The notes beneath the pieces were generated by a model. The model was not told where the DNA came from. It ran no database searches and saw only the letters and a list, made by a program, of their open reading frames with translations. From Antedon mediterranea (taxonomy: Eukaryota; Echinodermata; Crinoidea; Comatulida; Antedonidae), in the NCBI RefSeq assembly GCF_964355755.1, contig NC_092672.1:15870501-15934500 (forward strand): 64,000 nt of DNA, in the 5' to 3' direction. Below are positions 1 through 12,399 of the stretch, one piece after another. The first letter of the stretch is position 1. Each line of letters opens with the position of its first letter. The translations under genes were made by a program, and so were the position numbers.

Positions 1-841
1 AATATAATGATGTCATTGCAATCACACCCATTTTTATGTAACTATGTAGAATTTTTTGTATTTTCACCGAATCATAAAATTATGTTGATGTATATACTGT
101 ATATGGTATATAAATAAAGCGCATGTACATTAGCCTGGATCTACGTTTTTGTTATACATCTAGAATCATGAGATATTTGTAATGACACCTGGACCAGTTT
201 TTAGATGCATTCAAAATACATCTCTCTAATCCACTTAGTTATGTTGGTTTGTCAGTTTACATGGTAAAGATTTGTTTTTAATTTGACTGCATGAATGGAT
301 TTGTTATACCATTTTTGTTTATTAACCTATAGGCTGCTCTTCTTCAACATTCGAACAGATCAATATATCAAGCAAGCATTGGACCACCAGTTTAACACCA
401 ATGATGATATTATTATTTTATTATAAATGCAGTATATGTACCTTCACCCAAAGGTTTTGGTTAGACTGTAATTTACAGTAGTCCTATGTGGAGGCTAGTC
501 TGGATACCTGAAGCATCCGAAGTGTAGAGAATGTAAAAAGCTGCAACTTTGCTAAAGTGAACAACTGCAAGTTCCGATCAGCAGAACTTTCTTGCACAGG
601 TCTTTGCTATCCATGCCGCTGTACTTGTATGACATCTAAGCTACACAAGTAGTATAAGTGTCATTACAAATATGTCATGATTCTAGATGCATAACAAAAA
701 TGTAGATCCAGGCTATTAATGTACTTGCGCTTTACTTATACACCAAATATACATCAACATAATTTTATGTTTGGTGAAAATACAAAAAATTCTACATATA
801 GTTAAATAAAAATGGGTGTGATTGCAATGACATCATTATAT
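1..841. mobile_element. foldback/MITE-like element with ~188-bp inverted arms
   Basis: The first ~188 bases (beginning AATATAATGATGTCATTGCA) return as an inverted copy at 658-841, ending TGCAATGACATCATTATATT. Matching landmarks include ATTTGTAATGACAC at 175-188 against GTGTCATTACAAAT at 658-671. The ~470-bp centre shows no convincing coding region. The element may begin at or before the window edge, so the left boundary is uncertain. Its outer end resembles the unit of the tandem array that follows. Confidence 0.75.
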
Positions 842-2260
842 TGTTTTCAGTGTTTTCCTATACACTCGTGCAATTTATATAATCATAAGCTTCAATTTGA
901 TGCCACATATCAATATGTATGACTTTTCAGATTGTTTACTAACTTATTTAATACCAGAGTATATATTGTTGTGGCTTAAATGATGTCATTACATTGTTCA
1001 AAATGTATTTGACATAATTATGCTTGTGTTGTTACACATGTCATAAGTTTTAATTTGATTCCAAACTCGACATGTTTATTGTAACTGCGGCCTCACTGGC
1101 ACTTATTTGAGTTGATATAATATGTAAGAAAGAACACGGAAGGCTTTTAATCATGCCAAAATCGAGATAATGTATTGTATAACTTCTCAATATAGTAGTG
1201 TAACTTCTCAATACAGTACAATAATACAACACAATCGTATTAAAACTACGCTAGAATCGTCTCAACTAGCCAGGAGATTTCTATTAAAACGATTACGTAA
1301 TCATTAGATCAGTTACGCATACTGCCGTTTCATTTTTCACAAAGTTATGTAATATATTTATATAATGGGTGTGGCTTAAGCAATGGCATCATTATATTGT
1401 TCAAATTATATTTGATATAGTTCCGTGGTTTTGTACATAGCCTTTAATTACCAAACATGCCATATTAATTTGATTTTTAAAATTTTTCCAAGTTATGTAA
1501 TGGGTGTGGCTTTGATGACGTCATTATATTGTGAATTATAGTTTTCTTATGGTAGTGGTATTTTACATGTCAATAATAAGCTTTAATTTGATACCAAACT
1601 TGCCATATTTATTTATTTCAGTAATTTTGTCATGAAGTTATGTAATATATAATGGGTGTGGCTTTGATGACGTCATTATAGTGTGAAATTATATTTTTCT
1701 CATGTTAGTGGTATTGTACATGTCATAAGCTATAATTTGATACCAAACTTCACATGTTTATGTAATTTATATTTTTAAAATATTTTTATAGCTCTACACT
1801 ACAAAATACATATATAATGGGTGTGGCTTTGATGACGTCATTATATTGTAAATTATATTTTTCTCATGTTAGTGGTATTGTACATGCCATAAGCTATAAT
1901 TTGATACCAAACTTCACATGTTTATGTAATTTAAATTTTTTAAATATTTTTATAGCTCTACTGTACATACTACAAAATAGGTAATGTATAATGGGTGTGG
2001 CTTTGATGACGTCATTATATTGTGAAATTATATTTTTCTTGTGTTAGTGGTATTGTACATGTCATAAGCTATGATTTGATACCAAACTTGAAATATTTAT
2101 GTAATTTATATTTTTTAAATATTTTTACATAGCTACATAATATATTAAAAATAGGCGTGGTCAAAATGACGTCATTAAATTGTTTGAATTTTTGGGCACC
2201 CCTTCTAGAATTGTGAGTTGTTAAAGAAGGTTTCTGCCAAGTTTGGTGCTTTTGTCACAA
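808..2260 (+). repeat. degenerate tandem array carrying TGACGTCA
   Basis: About eight diverged copies of a ~150-175-bp unit start near 808, 970, 1361, 1499, 1652, 1815, 1989 and 2148. Each begins like AATGGGTGTGGCTTTGATGA followed by CGTCATTATATTGT, then a conserved TTGATACCAAACTT block. Five copies hold the palindrome TGACGTCA, identical to a CRE/bZIP core. A ~270-bp unrelated segment (about 1090-1350) interrupts the array. No protein is encoded. Whether the CRE-like site binds anything is unknown. Confidence 0.75.
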
Positions 2261-3002
2261 AGTAAACAAAAAAAAGTGCTAAGCGACCCTACTATTAACA
2301 ATATCGGCTACTCAAGTGACAAGCAAATTGAAAAGAGTGTGACGTACCTAAACTCAACCAATGACCACAATGGCAGGTGAGGTAATGACAGGATTACCTG
2401 CCCCTTCTATGATGAACTAGATGTCATGGAAGCAGGTAGACCAGTGGTAGCAACAAATGATGATGATTTTTTTTCTAAATTATCGTCAAAACATCGTAAG
2501 CGACGATAAACAAAATGGCTGTGCTCTGACCACATTAAATTTTTAGAGAAATTTGTATTAATACACCCCTATTCATTAAGCGCTGTGTGGGACCATGCCA
2601 CTGCTGTCGCTCATGCGGTCACAAGTTTCCAATACAAAATAACGCCCAGAGCCATAATATCTAAAGAGTGAAAACTTTGGATTAAAGTCACGCGATATGT
2701 TTAGTATATATTGGGTAGGTTATAATCGTAGCAAACAGCTTTATCTTTCCAACTACATAATACTAATTCGGTACACAGCCTCAAGTTTCACGGAGACAAA
2801 CAAACTCAATACACGAGTTGAGGTTCAGTCATTTTCAACGATATGATATGACATGCTGGTAACATTTTAACTCTGATAACACGTTTACAAACGCAGACTC
2901 TGTTTCAGTTCAACGAATGATTTGATTGTAACACTGACAATTAACAAAAGTGGTGAATTTCCACCCCAACCCCTTTTTTTTAAATTAACAAATTAACGCA
3001 TC
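2261..3002. other. unassigned AT-rich sequence
   Basis: No gene is recognised. The stretch contains a short hairpin around 2372-2402 (GCAGGTGAGG ... CCTGCC-type symmetry). Given the gypsy remnant next to it, it may hold decayed LTR sequence, but no LTR pair could be matched with confidence. Confidence 0.3.
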
Positions 3003-3438
3003 TTACTCAGTCTCAACCATGTGGTCTGGGTGTACTATCTTTTCTACATCACCTATTTTTACTACATACTTTCTTGGACCTAGTGCTTTTACAATGGTAC
3101 CTTTTAACCATTTGTTTTCTTAACAAGTTGATCTGACAGTTTGGTTTACATTGAATTGCCTTTCCGTATTTACTTTATTATCTTTGTAAAAGATTTGTTT
3201 TGCTTGTTTTTCTTCTACGTACTGAGCAATATTTGGACTAACCAATGACAATCTTGTTCTTAATTTAAGTTTTAGAAACAATTCCGCTGGAGTAAGTTCA
3301 GTGGTATTATGGGCAGTAGTTCTATATCTTAACAGAAAACTAGCTAATCTGTGTTTCATTTACATGTTAGAATTACCATCAAGAACTTGCTTAGTCAAGC
3401 CTTCTTTTACTGTTCTTAAAGCTCGTTCTGCTGCGCCA
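3003..3438 (-). pseudogene. Ty3/gypsy integrase, C-terminal half (broken)
   Basis: On the minus strand the translation shows NGAAERALRTVKEGL, the usual block around the third catalytic residue (Glu) of retroviral-type integrase. It is followed by RLASFLLRYRTTAHNTT and TPAELFLKLKLRTRLSLV, the conserved region downstream of the DDE core, then GPRKYVVKIGD near the end. Two in-frame stops break it: one just before MKHRLASF and one after VNQTVRSTC. It is the 3' continuation of the piece at 19330-19770; the Harbinger element separates the two. The element class is clear from the motifs, and it is non-functional. Confidence 0.85.
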
Positions 3439-4277
3439 TTAAAGGCCTGTTTATACTACGACGATAACTATAACTATATATTGTACACGATAATAGTTTT
3501 AACACCGTGTCGCGTTTACACTACAACGATTTTATCGTTCTATGACTCGCGACGTACGTCGTGACGTTCGCCTTTTGTTTCACAATCATGACGGACTCAG
3601 AAGACGACGATTATTTGTTATGCCTTCTGCTATATAAAAAAAGGTGTCAACTGAAAAAAAGATCGAAATTTATGGGTTCACCCCATAAATCAATCAAGAG
3701 AGACTTGTGGTGAATTCCATACACTTTTTCCCGAACTTATTTGTTATGAAGACAAATTTCATAGTTATTTCCGAGTATCCCCACAAGGCTTTTATGAAAT
3801 CCTAGAACTAATCAAAGACGATATCCCAAAAGAAACTACCCAATTTAGACCAAGTATTTCTATCGAACAAAGGCTGGCAGTATGCTTGAGGTAAGTATAT
3901 TTCAATTCCTTAAAAAAAAAAAATTTTATAGGCCTAGGACTAGGTAGTATACACTAGGAAAAACTCACATGGTGTACAGTAGCTAGGCCTAGTTTAGTAA
4001 GTTCAATGACATGCAACACAGTCACAGTGTCATTACCGTAGTTGAGCATTATACCCGAGTCAATTAAGTTTCGACTCGTCTTGTGTCGCTAATATTATAA
4101 AGCAATGAAAATGAAATATTGAATTGACATTTATTTACAACTGTTTAATAAAATTAAAAAGCATAACATAGGCCTAATTCAAAAAGAATGTAAGAAATGC
4201 AATATAAAAGAAAAATTTAGTGTACGAAAAATGTCTTTGTTGTTGTTGACACAGAGGTCTGGATCTGGATCATTATA

Positions 4278-5544
4278 CAGTCAACTCTCCCAATACCGGA
4301 CTCTCCCAAAACCGGAATTCACAGAAAACCGGACTTTTTTGGAGGGCCCAATTTGTCCCTATTCTAAATGTACTGTAATTTATTATGAAAACCGGAATAC
4401 CCAATTCGGGAATCCGGACAAAATATGAAGTACAAAACACGAAAATTAGCGTCTGAAAACCGGACTGACAGTTAAAAAACTCCAAATATTTACGAAAACA
4501 ACGTAACATCGTCGTCGCTGACTCGGATTCAATACATTCACAATGTACAAAAGCTTTTAACCATACTGACCGGACCATGCATGAAGTGCGCGACGTTTCG
4601 CAGTACGATCAAATAACGTTGCCATGGAGCGCTACACTGTGATTGACAGGTCAGTTCATTGTTAACCCACGAGGCGGCAATTGCTTTGTTGCGTATCAAA
4701 CTGCGGTGAAGGGCTATGTCTTAATGTCTATTGTTTTTAACAACTCCCTGTTTTTTAGCATATGAATTGTTTTTTAATAAAGTTCAATTTACATTCCACT
4801 TTGTGTCTTTGTTTTGTTTAAATTATTGTTAAATTCACAATTGCAATAGGACTTTAAAAGGAATGTTTCACTAAAAATGTGCATCATTATAAATTTGGAA
4901 ATCATTATGGCAAAACGTAAACGGAATGAACTTGACTTAACTAGTGTTAATGAACTTTGAAATGTTACCAATTAATTATTGTGTCATTATTGCTTGGCTC
5001 GTTTATTGCTATCAAATTACGTCAAAATAAAGGAGCTTAAAAAACATGTGGTCTAAGTGTGGGTGTTTTTATTTGATTATGACACCTCTGCACATGCGCA
5101 TCAATCAAAGCCCCGCTCTGCTATTTTTATCACCCATGCTGCTGCTACTAGCTCGCGATAAACAATAAACGACCAAAATTATGTTCACCGTACGTACGTA
5201 GGCCTAGCCTAGGCCTTTTTTGCTGCTAAAAACACATTGAGAAACAATAATTTACTACTGTAACATGTTTTATGGGTACAGTAAATAATGTAACTTTTAA
5301 AAAAGGTAAATTGAATTAGCTTAATATTAATAAAGTAGGCCTAGGCCTATCGGTATTATTTAATTAAAACTAGCTTGACACAATCATAGCCTAGGCCTTC
5401 CCTACGCTAGACCGTACCGGGCAGCATTCGGACCGGTGATTCAAAGCATTTTCAGTGACAACGTGATGACTTTAAAAATATGTTTTCAGGAAACCGGAAA
5501 ATATATGCCCGCCCAAGGGTGTCCGGTATTGGGAGAGTTGACTG
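4278..5544 (+). mobile_element. Tigger/pogo-type non-autonomous element, copy 1
   Basis: Terminal inverted repeats CAGTCAACTCTCCCAATACC / GGTATTGGGAGAGTTGACTG are flanked by TA on both sides (4276-4277, 5545-5546), as in Tc1/mariner-pogo elements. It sits in intron 1 of the Harbinger transposase. Subterminal regions repeat ACCGGA-type motifs. It retains the first 17 codons of a pogo-like transposase at 4907 and nothing recognisable after that. A second copy of the same length class lies inverted at 40032-41306. Confidence 0.88.
4907..4960 (+). pseudogene. remnant of pogo/Tigger transposase N-terminus
   Basis: The short frame reads MAKRKRNELDLTSVNEL followed by TGA. A basic KRKR start followed by an L-x-L stretch is the typical opening of CENP-B/Tigger-type transposases, ahead of the DNA-binding HTH. 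The rest of the gene is missing. The same 17 codons with one change (E to K at residue 16) and the same terminating TGA occur in the second copy at 40675-40622, so the deletion predates the spread of this subfamily. Confidence 0.6.
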
Positions 5545-6819
5545 TACTCAAATAAAGCAGGAAAACTGCATCACACTAGAGTTAAGTTATGATCCGACCT
5601 TTTTTCTTTTTGGTAAAGCTTCACATTGACAAAAATTTCTGTTATGAGATTAATCTATAGCATTATTGTTATGTTTAATTTTCAGGTTCTTGGCCACCGG
5701 AGATTCCTATAAAACTATAGGTTTCAGTTTCCGTATGGGAAAGGCTACCGTGTCAACCATTGTAAACGAAGTTTGCTTAAGTCTGTAGAGGCGTCTCCAA
5801 CCTATATATATGTCATCGCCGAGTGAACAACAATGGAGGCAGATTGCCGACAGTTTTAATAGGCGATGGCAATACCCAAACTGCATAGGGGCAATTGACG
5901 GAAAGCATATATACCTCAAAGCCCCTAACAAGTCAGGCAGTTTGTTTTTCAATTACAAGGGGTCGTTTTCTATCGTTCTGTTGGCCCTTGTAGATGCAGA
6001 CTACTGTTTTACCGCAGTCGATATAGGAGCATACGGATCAAATAGGTAATGTTTAATTATGTTCTTTAAACCATCAAGTATTTTTATATTAGTTCCTACT
6101 TAGTACTGTTACTAAATCCGTACTCATGTATTTAATAGGTCATTCACAGGCTATTGGTGAACCAACATATAAATGATATAAATGCAATTGACAATCCCAA
6201 ATACCGTATATTTCGGTGTATAAGACGCACCCCCTAACTGAGAGTAAAATATCGGTACTTTTTATATCGTCGATGTATAAGACGCACCTTATATTTCATC
6301 AAAACAATGTTTTTTTTAAATTGTAATCAATATTATTGTAATAATATATTTTGTTATATTACATAGCCTATGTAAATACGCGAACGTGATTGGTTGAAAC
6401 TGCATCACATGACTACCGCTGCGAGGATCGTAAATCGTATATATCCTCGAGAACGATGATATTGACTGTATAATTTTTGCGTAATTATCGTGTCCCCGGT
6501 CATTAATCATATAAATTTTCGAGTACGATGAAATTGACTGTGTAATTTTCGTGTGCAACATTCGCGTTTGCCAATAAATAAACAAAAGTCATCTACCGGT
6601 TCTTGAACTTGCGATGCAATTGTCACTCAATCACAAGACAACGCTTCAACCGCTGCGCCACGTAACTTGCTTGAAGATATTAATCTTCTAAACTATTTAA
6701 GCTATGCATACATAGCGCCCTCATTTGTTATTAGTCCACCCTAAATGTGATGAAACACAGTTTGTGATTGGTCAATACTCACGGTAGTAACCTAGTAACT
6801 AGTACGCGCTGAACATCCG

Positions 6820-7002
6820 GTGATTCTGCTCCTCGAAGAGAAGAAGACGAATTGTTTATTCGGCCTACCTGATTATAATATTATTATTAATAGGCTTATT
6901 GATGGAAATTCTCCTGTTAATTTAAATGACCTAGGCCTAAGTGAATATTTTATTGCCAAGGAATCATTAAATAGTAATTATCTGTATATTATTCTTCGCA
7001 AG
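6820..7002 (+). other. exon-like open frame ending at a GTAAGT donor, unknown
   Basis: An open frame reads LLEEKKTNCLFGLPDY, then INRLIDGNSPVNLNDLGLSE and YFIAKESLNSNYLYIILRK, and stops exactly at AAG|GTAAGT. Composition looks protein-like (acidic/hydrophobic alternation, few rare codons). I do not recognise the family. It lies only in the long copy of the MITE, so it could be a captured host exon or a remnant of the autonomous element's gene. Confidence 0.35.
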
Positions 7003-7132
7003 GTAAGTTGTCTTGGCAGGCTTGTTTAAATACAATACAAATAGCCTACTAATAGGAAGCCTAGCTTCACCCAACCCAGCAGACTTATAATATTCTTGGC
7101 TATATAATATAACAGATATTGCCTTTTATATC

Positions 7133-7281
7133 GGTTAAATATAAGATTTGACATCCCCTCGGGAATGATATTAAGTTCTCGGGGAATATATATTTCCCTC
7201 AGCTGGTGCTTCGGGAAATATATATTCCTACGAACTTAATATCATTCCCGAGGGGATGTCAAATCTTATATTTAACCTCTA
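7133..7281. repeat. long near-perfect palindrome
   Basis: The arm GGTTAAATATAAGATTTGAC continues through ATCCCCTCGGGAATGATATT and beyond, and is repeated inverted on the other side of a short centre (TCAGCTGGTGC). The arms are ~65 bases with a few mismatches. The structure could be a tiny foldback element of its own nested in the MITE. Confidence 0.8.
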
Positions 7282-8491
7282 AGCAGTCAATATCTGTATA
7301 ATATCTACAACTGCGTCCTTTATTTAGGTTTTTTCTTACCTAGGCTCGGCCGCGCCCAGCCTCAACAAGTTGTTTCTAACTTGTTATTCATGAGTTTCGC
7401 ACCCGCAACATCGAGTGCATGACCGTGTGTGTAGCACGCACGTGTGTGGGCTAGCCTCGCTCGATCATTTCGAGAGGGCGCACGTTTTCACGGACAATCG
7501 TATTCGATTAGTATCTATGTATTCGAGAAGTGTGTACTTCACCTGGAGAATATACTAGTCGAATACCGTACAACATGTGCCCGCCAAGAAGGGCTTGGGG
7601 GTACGGCGGTCGTGCGTATAACTATAAATAAATAATAGGCCTATTCCAATCGTAAACGTTTACAAATGAAATTTTATCGGAGCGCCTAAAACAGCTCCAT
7701 AATAAACAAATCTTTTCATCATATTTAGTATAACATCACGCTAAAATGCCTTGAAAACTAGGCAGAAGCAGGTTGCCGTTACGTTAGTACACTGTAGCTA
7801 GGCCTAGCCTACTCAGGCCTAGCCAACGAGTTAACGATATGTACACTCTGTGTGGTGAGGCATTTATGTTCGGTGTATAAGACGCACCCTTAATTTAGAG
7901 GTCAAATTTGCGTGTCAAAAGTGCGACTTATACACCGAAATATACGGTAGCAATAAAACAGTTATTTTTTTCTAATGCATCATAGGTCTATCTTGTGTCC
8001 TATTAAAATTATATACGACAATGTTATTGTTACTTATCAGTGATGGAGGAATATTTGCTCACAGTCAGCTTGGACAAGCTATGGACAGTGGAACATTAAA
8101 TATTCCAGCCGACAATGAAATACCAGGCATCAACCAAGCATTACCCCATGTTATCGTTGGTGATGAAGCCTTTCTATTAAGGAGAAATATAATGCGGCCA
8201 TTCCAAGGCAAAAACCTTGATGAATCCAAAAAGATTTACAACTACCGCCACTCAAGAGCACGCAGAATTTCAGAAAATACATTTGGTATTATGGCGACAA
8301 TATTTCAAATATATCAACGCAAAATTCAACTGCAACCTGACAATGTAGACAAGGTAATTAATGAGACTAACTAGAATATTGGTATGGGCCTATAATAACA
8401 ATAATCAAAATTATGGAAAAAACTCTAAAAATGGCATTTATTGTCCTTTTACTAAGGTCTTGATTATCTGGATTTCAGGTTGTAAAAGCTA

Positions 8492-9339
8492 CCGTATATT
8501 TCGGTGTATAAGTCGCACTTTTGACACGCAAATTTGACCTCTAAATTAAGGGTGCGTCTTATACACCGAACATAAATGCCTCACCACACAGATTGTACAT
8601 AGGCCTAGGCTATCGTCACCTCGTTTGCTAGGCCTGAGTAGGCTAGGCCTAGCTACAGTAACTAACTAACGTAACGGCAACCTGCTTCTGCCTAGGCCTA
8701 GTTTTCAAGTCATTTTAGCATGATGTTATACTAAATATGATGAAAAGATTTGTTCATTATGGCGCTCCGATAAAATTTCATTTGTAAACGTTTACGTCGT
8801 ACGATTGGAATAGTATTTATTTATACAGTAGTTATACGCACGATCGCCGTACCCCAAGCGCAAGCCCTTCTTTTGGTGGCACATGGTGTACGGTATTCGA
8901 CTAGTATATTCTCCAGGTGATTATAGCATGGACCTAGCGTACACACTTCTCGGATACATAGATACTAATCGAATACGATTGTCCATGAAAACGTGCGCCC
9001 TCTCGAAATGATCGAGCGAGGCTAGCCCACACACGTGCGTGTTACACACACGGTCATGCACTCGATGTTGCGGCGAAACTCATGAATAACAAGTTAGAAA
9101 GAACTTGTTGAGGCTGGGCGCGGTCGAGCCTAGGTAAGAAAAAACCTAAATAAAGGACGCCGTTGTAGATATAACAAAATATATTATTACAATAATATTG
9201 ATTACAATTTAAAAAAACATTGTTTTGATGAAATATAAGGTGCGTCTTATACATCGACGATATAAAAAATACCGATATTTTACTCTCAGTTGGGGGTGCG
9301 TCTTATACACAGGTGCGACTTATACACCGAAATATACGG
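8492..9339. mobile_element. CCGTATATTTCGG element, short copy, inside transposase exon 4
   Basis: The element has the same inverted ends as the copy at 6204-7947, in opposite orientation, flanked by TA at 8490-8491 and 9340-9341. The duplication interrupts the codon for Thr in the transposase block KAT-CVLHNYMRKT. Removing the element and one TA restores the reading frame, so the insertion is precise and younger than the transposase gene. It is an internal deletion derivative of the longer copy. Confidence 0.9.
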
Positions 9340-9788
9340 TACATGTGTGCTTCACAACTACATGCGCAAGACACAAACAGGAAGTGCTGCATTTCAAATT
9401 CATAGTGAAGAATTTCCAACACTGCCAGAAGCAGGAGCATTGCAAAATCTACAGGCAACTGGAAACAGGGCATCTATTGATGCATTGGTAGTTAGAGACA
9501 AGTTTAAAGAATACTTTAATTCAGAGCAAGGTCAAGTACCATGGCAGAGATCAAGCTGTTTCGGAACTGCACAGATACAGACCAGCATGCCGTAAAATAT
9601 CAAACTGCAATTTTCTTATATAAATGTGCATTATAAAAATTAAGTTTTTAATTTTACTTCAATTTGATTTCACCTGGAATCAGTTAACAATCTCACATGA
9701 AAAACTTTTTACAAAAAACTGAACTAACGCTATTTAAAAGTAAAGTGAAATTAAAAAATCAAATGGCGCTTAGGTGTGTTATAGTTAA

Positions 9789-10222
9789 AGACACCTTCCC
9801 TACAATTTGTGACGTTTTGTAAAAATAATACATATATATTAATTACTTTAAAAACATTAAACCAGGTCATTCCTTGTCTTAAATGTACGTTTTATGGTAA
9901 ATTATGATAAAAAGTGAGAAACAATGCACTACCTAATTAGCTCGCGTCGAATGGACGGTATAGTTGCTGCATTAATTGTCTTTCTATTTTTGCCAGAGTC
10001 CGTTGATACAAATTGGGAAAAATAAAAAAATTTCAATCCGCACGCAATGCATTTTGGGATTTTTAGCGGGCCGCTATAATTATTAGAATCAACTTATTTT
10101 TCACATTTTTAACCATTTAAAGATGAAAAAAGTTATCGCAATAGAACCATATAGTATTATTTTTACATTAAATATAGTTTGTGATCTTAAATTAGATCTA
10201 AAAAAACGTAGGGAAGGGGTCT
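9789..10222. mobile_element. TTAA-flanked MITE (Kolobok or piggyBac-like)
   Basis: The ends AGACACCTTCCCTAC and GTAGGGAAGGGGTCT are inverted copies of 15 bases with one mismatch. TTAA lies directly outside both (9785-9788, 10223-10226). The interior is AT-rich with no open frame. A TTAA target is shared by Kolobok and piggyBac superfamilies; the ends alone do not decide which. Confidence 0.75.
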
Positions 10223-11140
10223 TTAAAATATTAAAATAGCTGACAGATTTCAATCATTTCAAAATGTGATAATTATTAAAGTGTTCATTCTTCATCCGCA
10301 AGTAACTCAATTTCTATTTCTGATATAAGTTGCTGAATTTTACGTTTAACTTCGATTTGCTGCCTCTTGGGGAATGATTTTGTTGTCTCTGCCATAGCAC
10401 AAAAAAATAAATCTACATCGTTCTTTTCGGATTTTTTCTTTTTAGCAATTAACTCTACTATTGCTTCATCAACAGCATCTGTTTTCATTGTCTTTTTGTG
10501 CTGCTGCTGGATTGTTTACTTTCTACGTCTTCATTAAGATTAGTGGATGTTCTATATAAATTGATAATGAAAGTATACATTAGTAAAGTATGTAAATCCA
10601 GAGTAGACTGATGATAGTTTGCATTTATGTACAGAATTGTCTTTCAGTATGTACAGTGGGCTACAGTATAGTAATATAAACAATTAAATCAGTCAATGTA
10701 CATAGAAAATCAATTTTGTTTTCTGTCCATGTGGTGTAGAACTTATTGTTTCTAAAATAAATTTCCTGTACATGAATTAAGTACCTTGAATACAGTAAAA
10801 TGCGATAACAATAAACAGTGAATTAACAAATATGTATTTCATGATATACTTCAGCATGTGAATATTTTGTTATTACGATAAATGAATAATAAAAAAAAAC
10901 ACAATTAACTTAAAGTTACAGAAAGAAAACAAATTTCAACTTACTCCCTAGATTTTAAGAAAGGGTCCAAAAACCCAAGGATGTTTGCATACTTATATGC
11001 TTTTGATTGGCCTCATCACCACTTTTTTGTTTTTTCCGCTTGGTATTCATGAAGGCATCCCTGATATTACCCCATTTTTTTTGGGCTTCATCACCTGCGA
11101 AGGAAACAAAATCCTATAGTAGTAGTTAGTAGTAGTAGTA

Positions 11141-11340
11141 GTTATTACTTTATAAATGGTTATGTTTCGCCATTGTCAGGTAGCGTACTGTAGCCGGGCC
11201 TTCTAGGACACACATTCAGTAATACTAATATATATTATTATTATACCTAGGCATATAGGTGGTAAATATAAACCCCACTGAATGTGTATCCAGCTACAGT
11301 ACGCTACCTGACAATGGCAAAACATTTATAAAGTAATAAC
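11141..11340. repeat. inverted-arm hairpin (small foldback MITE)
   Basis: GTTATTACTTTATAAATG, GCCATTGTCAGGTAGCGTAC and ACACATTCAGT on the left return inverted on the right (ACTGAATGTGT ... GTACGCTACCTGACAATGGC ... CATTTATAAAGTAATAAC). The arms are ~80 bases with minor indels and the centre ~45 bases. It lies just upstream of the MADF exon 2 acceptor. The following stretch to 11726 is AT-rich with TAGGC runs and no gene. Confidence 0.8.
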
Positions 11341-12399
11341 TTTTACATAAAACAAAAGAAATTTGAAAAGTTTTCATTCTAGCATTATAGGATAATCATC
11401 TATGCTGTCTTTGATAAAAAAATTATTTTAAAAAATACAATAAAATATTAACGTCATGATCAATAAACACAATAAAATCGTTATTATGTTATTGCTCTTA
11501 CTAATCATGACGTCATTTGATTGGACGTGTGAAAGTAAGGCAGCATAGATGGTTATACTAGGCTATATAGTTCCAGGATAAAAACTTTTTAGATTTATTT
11601 TACTTTAGTATTCACTCTAGTAACTAGTAGTAACAGGGCCCTTAGGCTATTATTAGGGGTTTTAGCTACTAGTTAGGTACTTAGGAATAACTAGGCTAGC
11701 TTGCCTCTAGGATAGGTAGCTAGGCCTGTCACGCCAAAATGGATCCGGCCAAAACTGGTCCGGTCGGATCGATTTTGGCGTTGAACAGCCGCTAAAACAG
11801 GTCCGGCTAGGCCCAAGCTGGTCCGGCCTTTAAAATCGCTTATTTATTCTTTAAAATGTGTTAAGAAGCCTGAAAACAGTTCAAATGGTTAAAGTAAACT
11901 AAGCTTAAAGTAAATATACTAAATATTACCGTACAAACGAAAAGAAATTATCGAAACACTAATTAAAGAAACTCTAATCGGATTTTGAGATATTCTATTG
12001 TTCAGTTCGTTTAAAACTAATAGCGCCCTCTAGTAATTTTATATTATGTCTAAGATCTTAGATATTAATGTACAAACTGAATACGTCTTGGGCGTATTCA
12101 ATAATGATTAATAATAACATATAGAACGTTAATTATTATTAGTATTATTATTTTAGGTTGTTGTCATTACTGCTATCAGTATCTTTTTTTTTTGCCTTTG
12201 TAAGAAATTATACCCGCCTTATTTTTTTTCAGTCCACATTTTGGGGTGCAAGTGGCCACCAAGGGCCTCTCTATTAATAGTATAAAACAACGATAATAAC
12301 AATCGATATGGGTAGCAATACTAACATTAATAAAGATCAAAAATCGACAAACGACACCACAGTGGAACGACCGGTTCCCACATTCACGAGTTTCGTAAT

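Larger units (their letters stand above)
6204..7947. mobile_element. CCGTATATTTCGG element, long copy, in transposase intron 2
   Basis: The ends CCGTATATTTCGGTGTATAA and CACCGAAATATACGG are inverted copies, flanked by TA (6202-6203, 7948-7949). GTGTATAAGACGCACC repeats occur close to both ends. Sequence 7300-7947 and the left ~150 bp match the copy at 8492-9339 in opposite orientation. The ~940-bp centre, including the palindrome at 7133, is absent from that copy. This is a TA-target (mariner/pogo-like) non-autonomous element. Confidence 0.85.
3588..9595 (+). pseudogene. Harbinger (PIF/ISL2EU-type) DDE transposase, four exons, broken
   Basis: Exons inferred by eye are 3588-3890, 5686-6045, 8041-8352 and 8479-9595 (minus an insertion), with donors GTAAGT, GTAATG and GTAATT and AG acceptors, all in compatible phase. 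Exon 1 has VHPINQ and GEFHTLFPEL. Exon 2 has GDSYKTIGFSFRMG and the first Asp in CIGAIDGKH. Exon 3 has the second Asp in SDGGIF, VGDEAFLLRRNIMRP, and the catalytic Glu in RHSRARRISENTFG. Exon 4 has VLHNYMRKT. Damage: a frameshift around an A7 run at 3654-3660, a TAG where Trp is expected near 5788, and an 848-bp MITE in exon 4. All three catalytic acids are still readable. It would cut and paste the element with the MADF-BESS partner; this copy cannot be functional. Confidence 0.9.
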
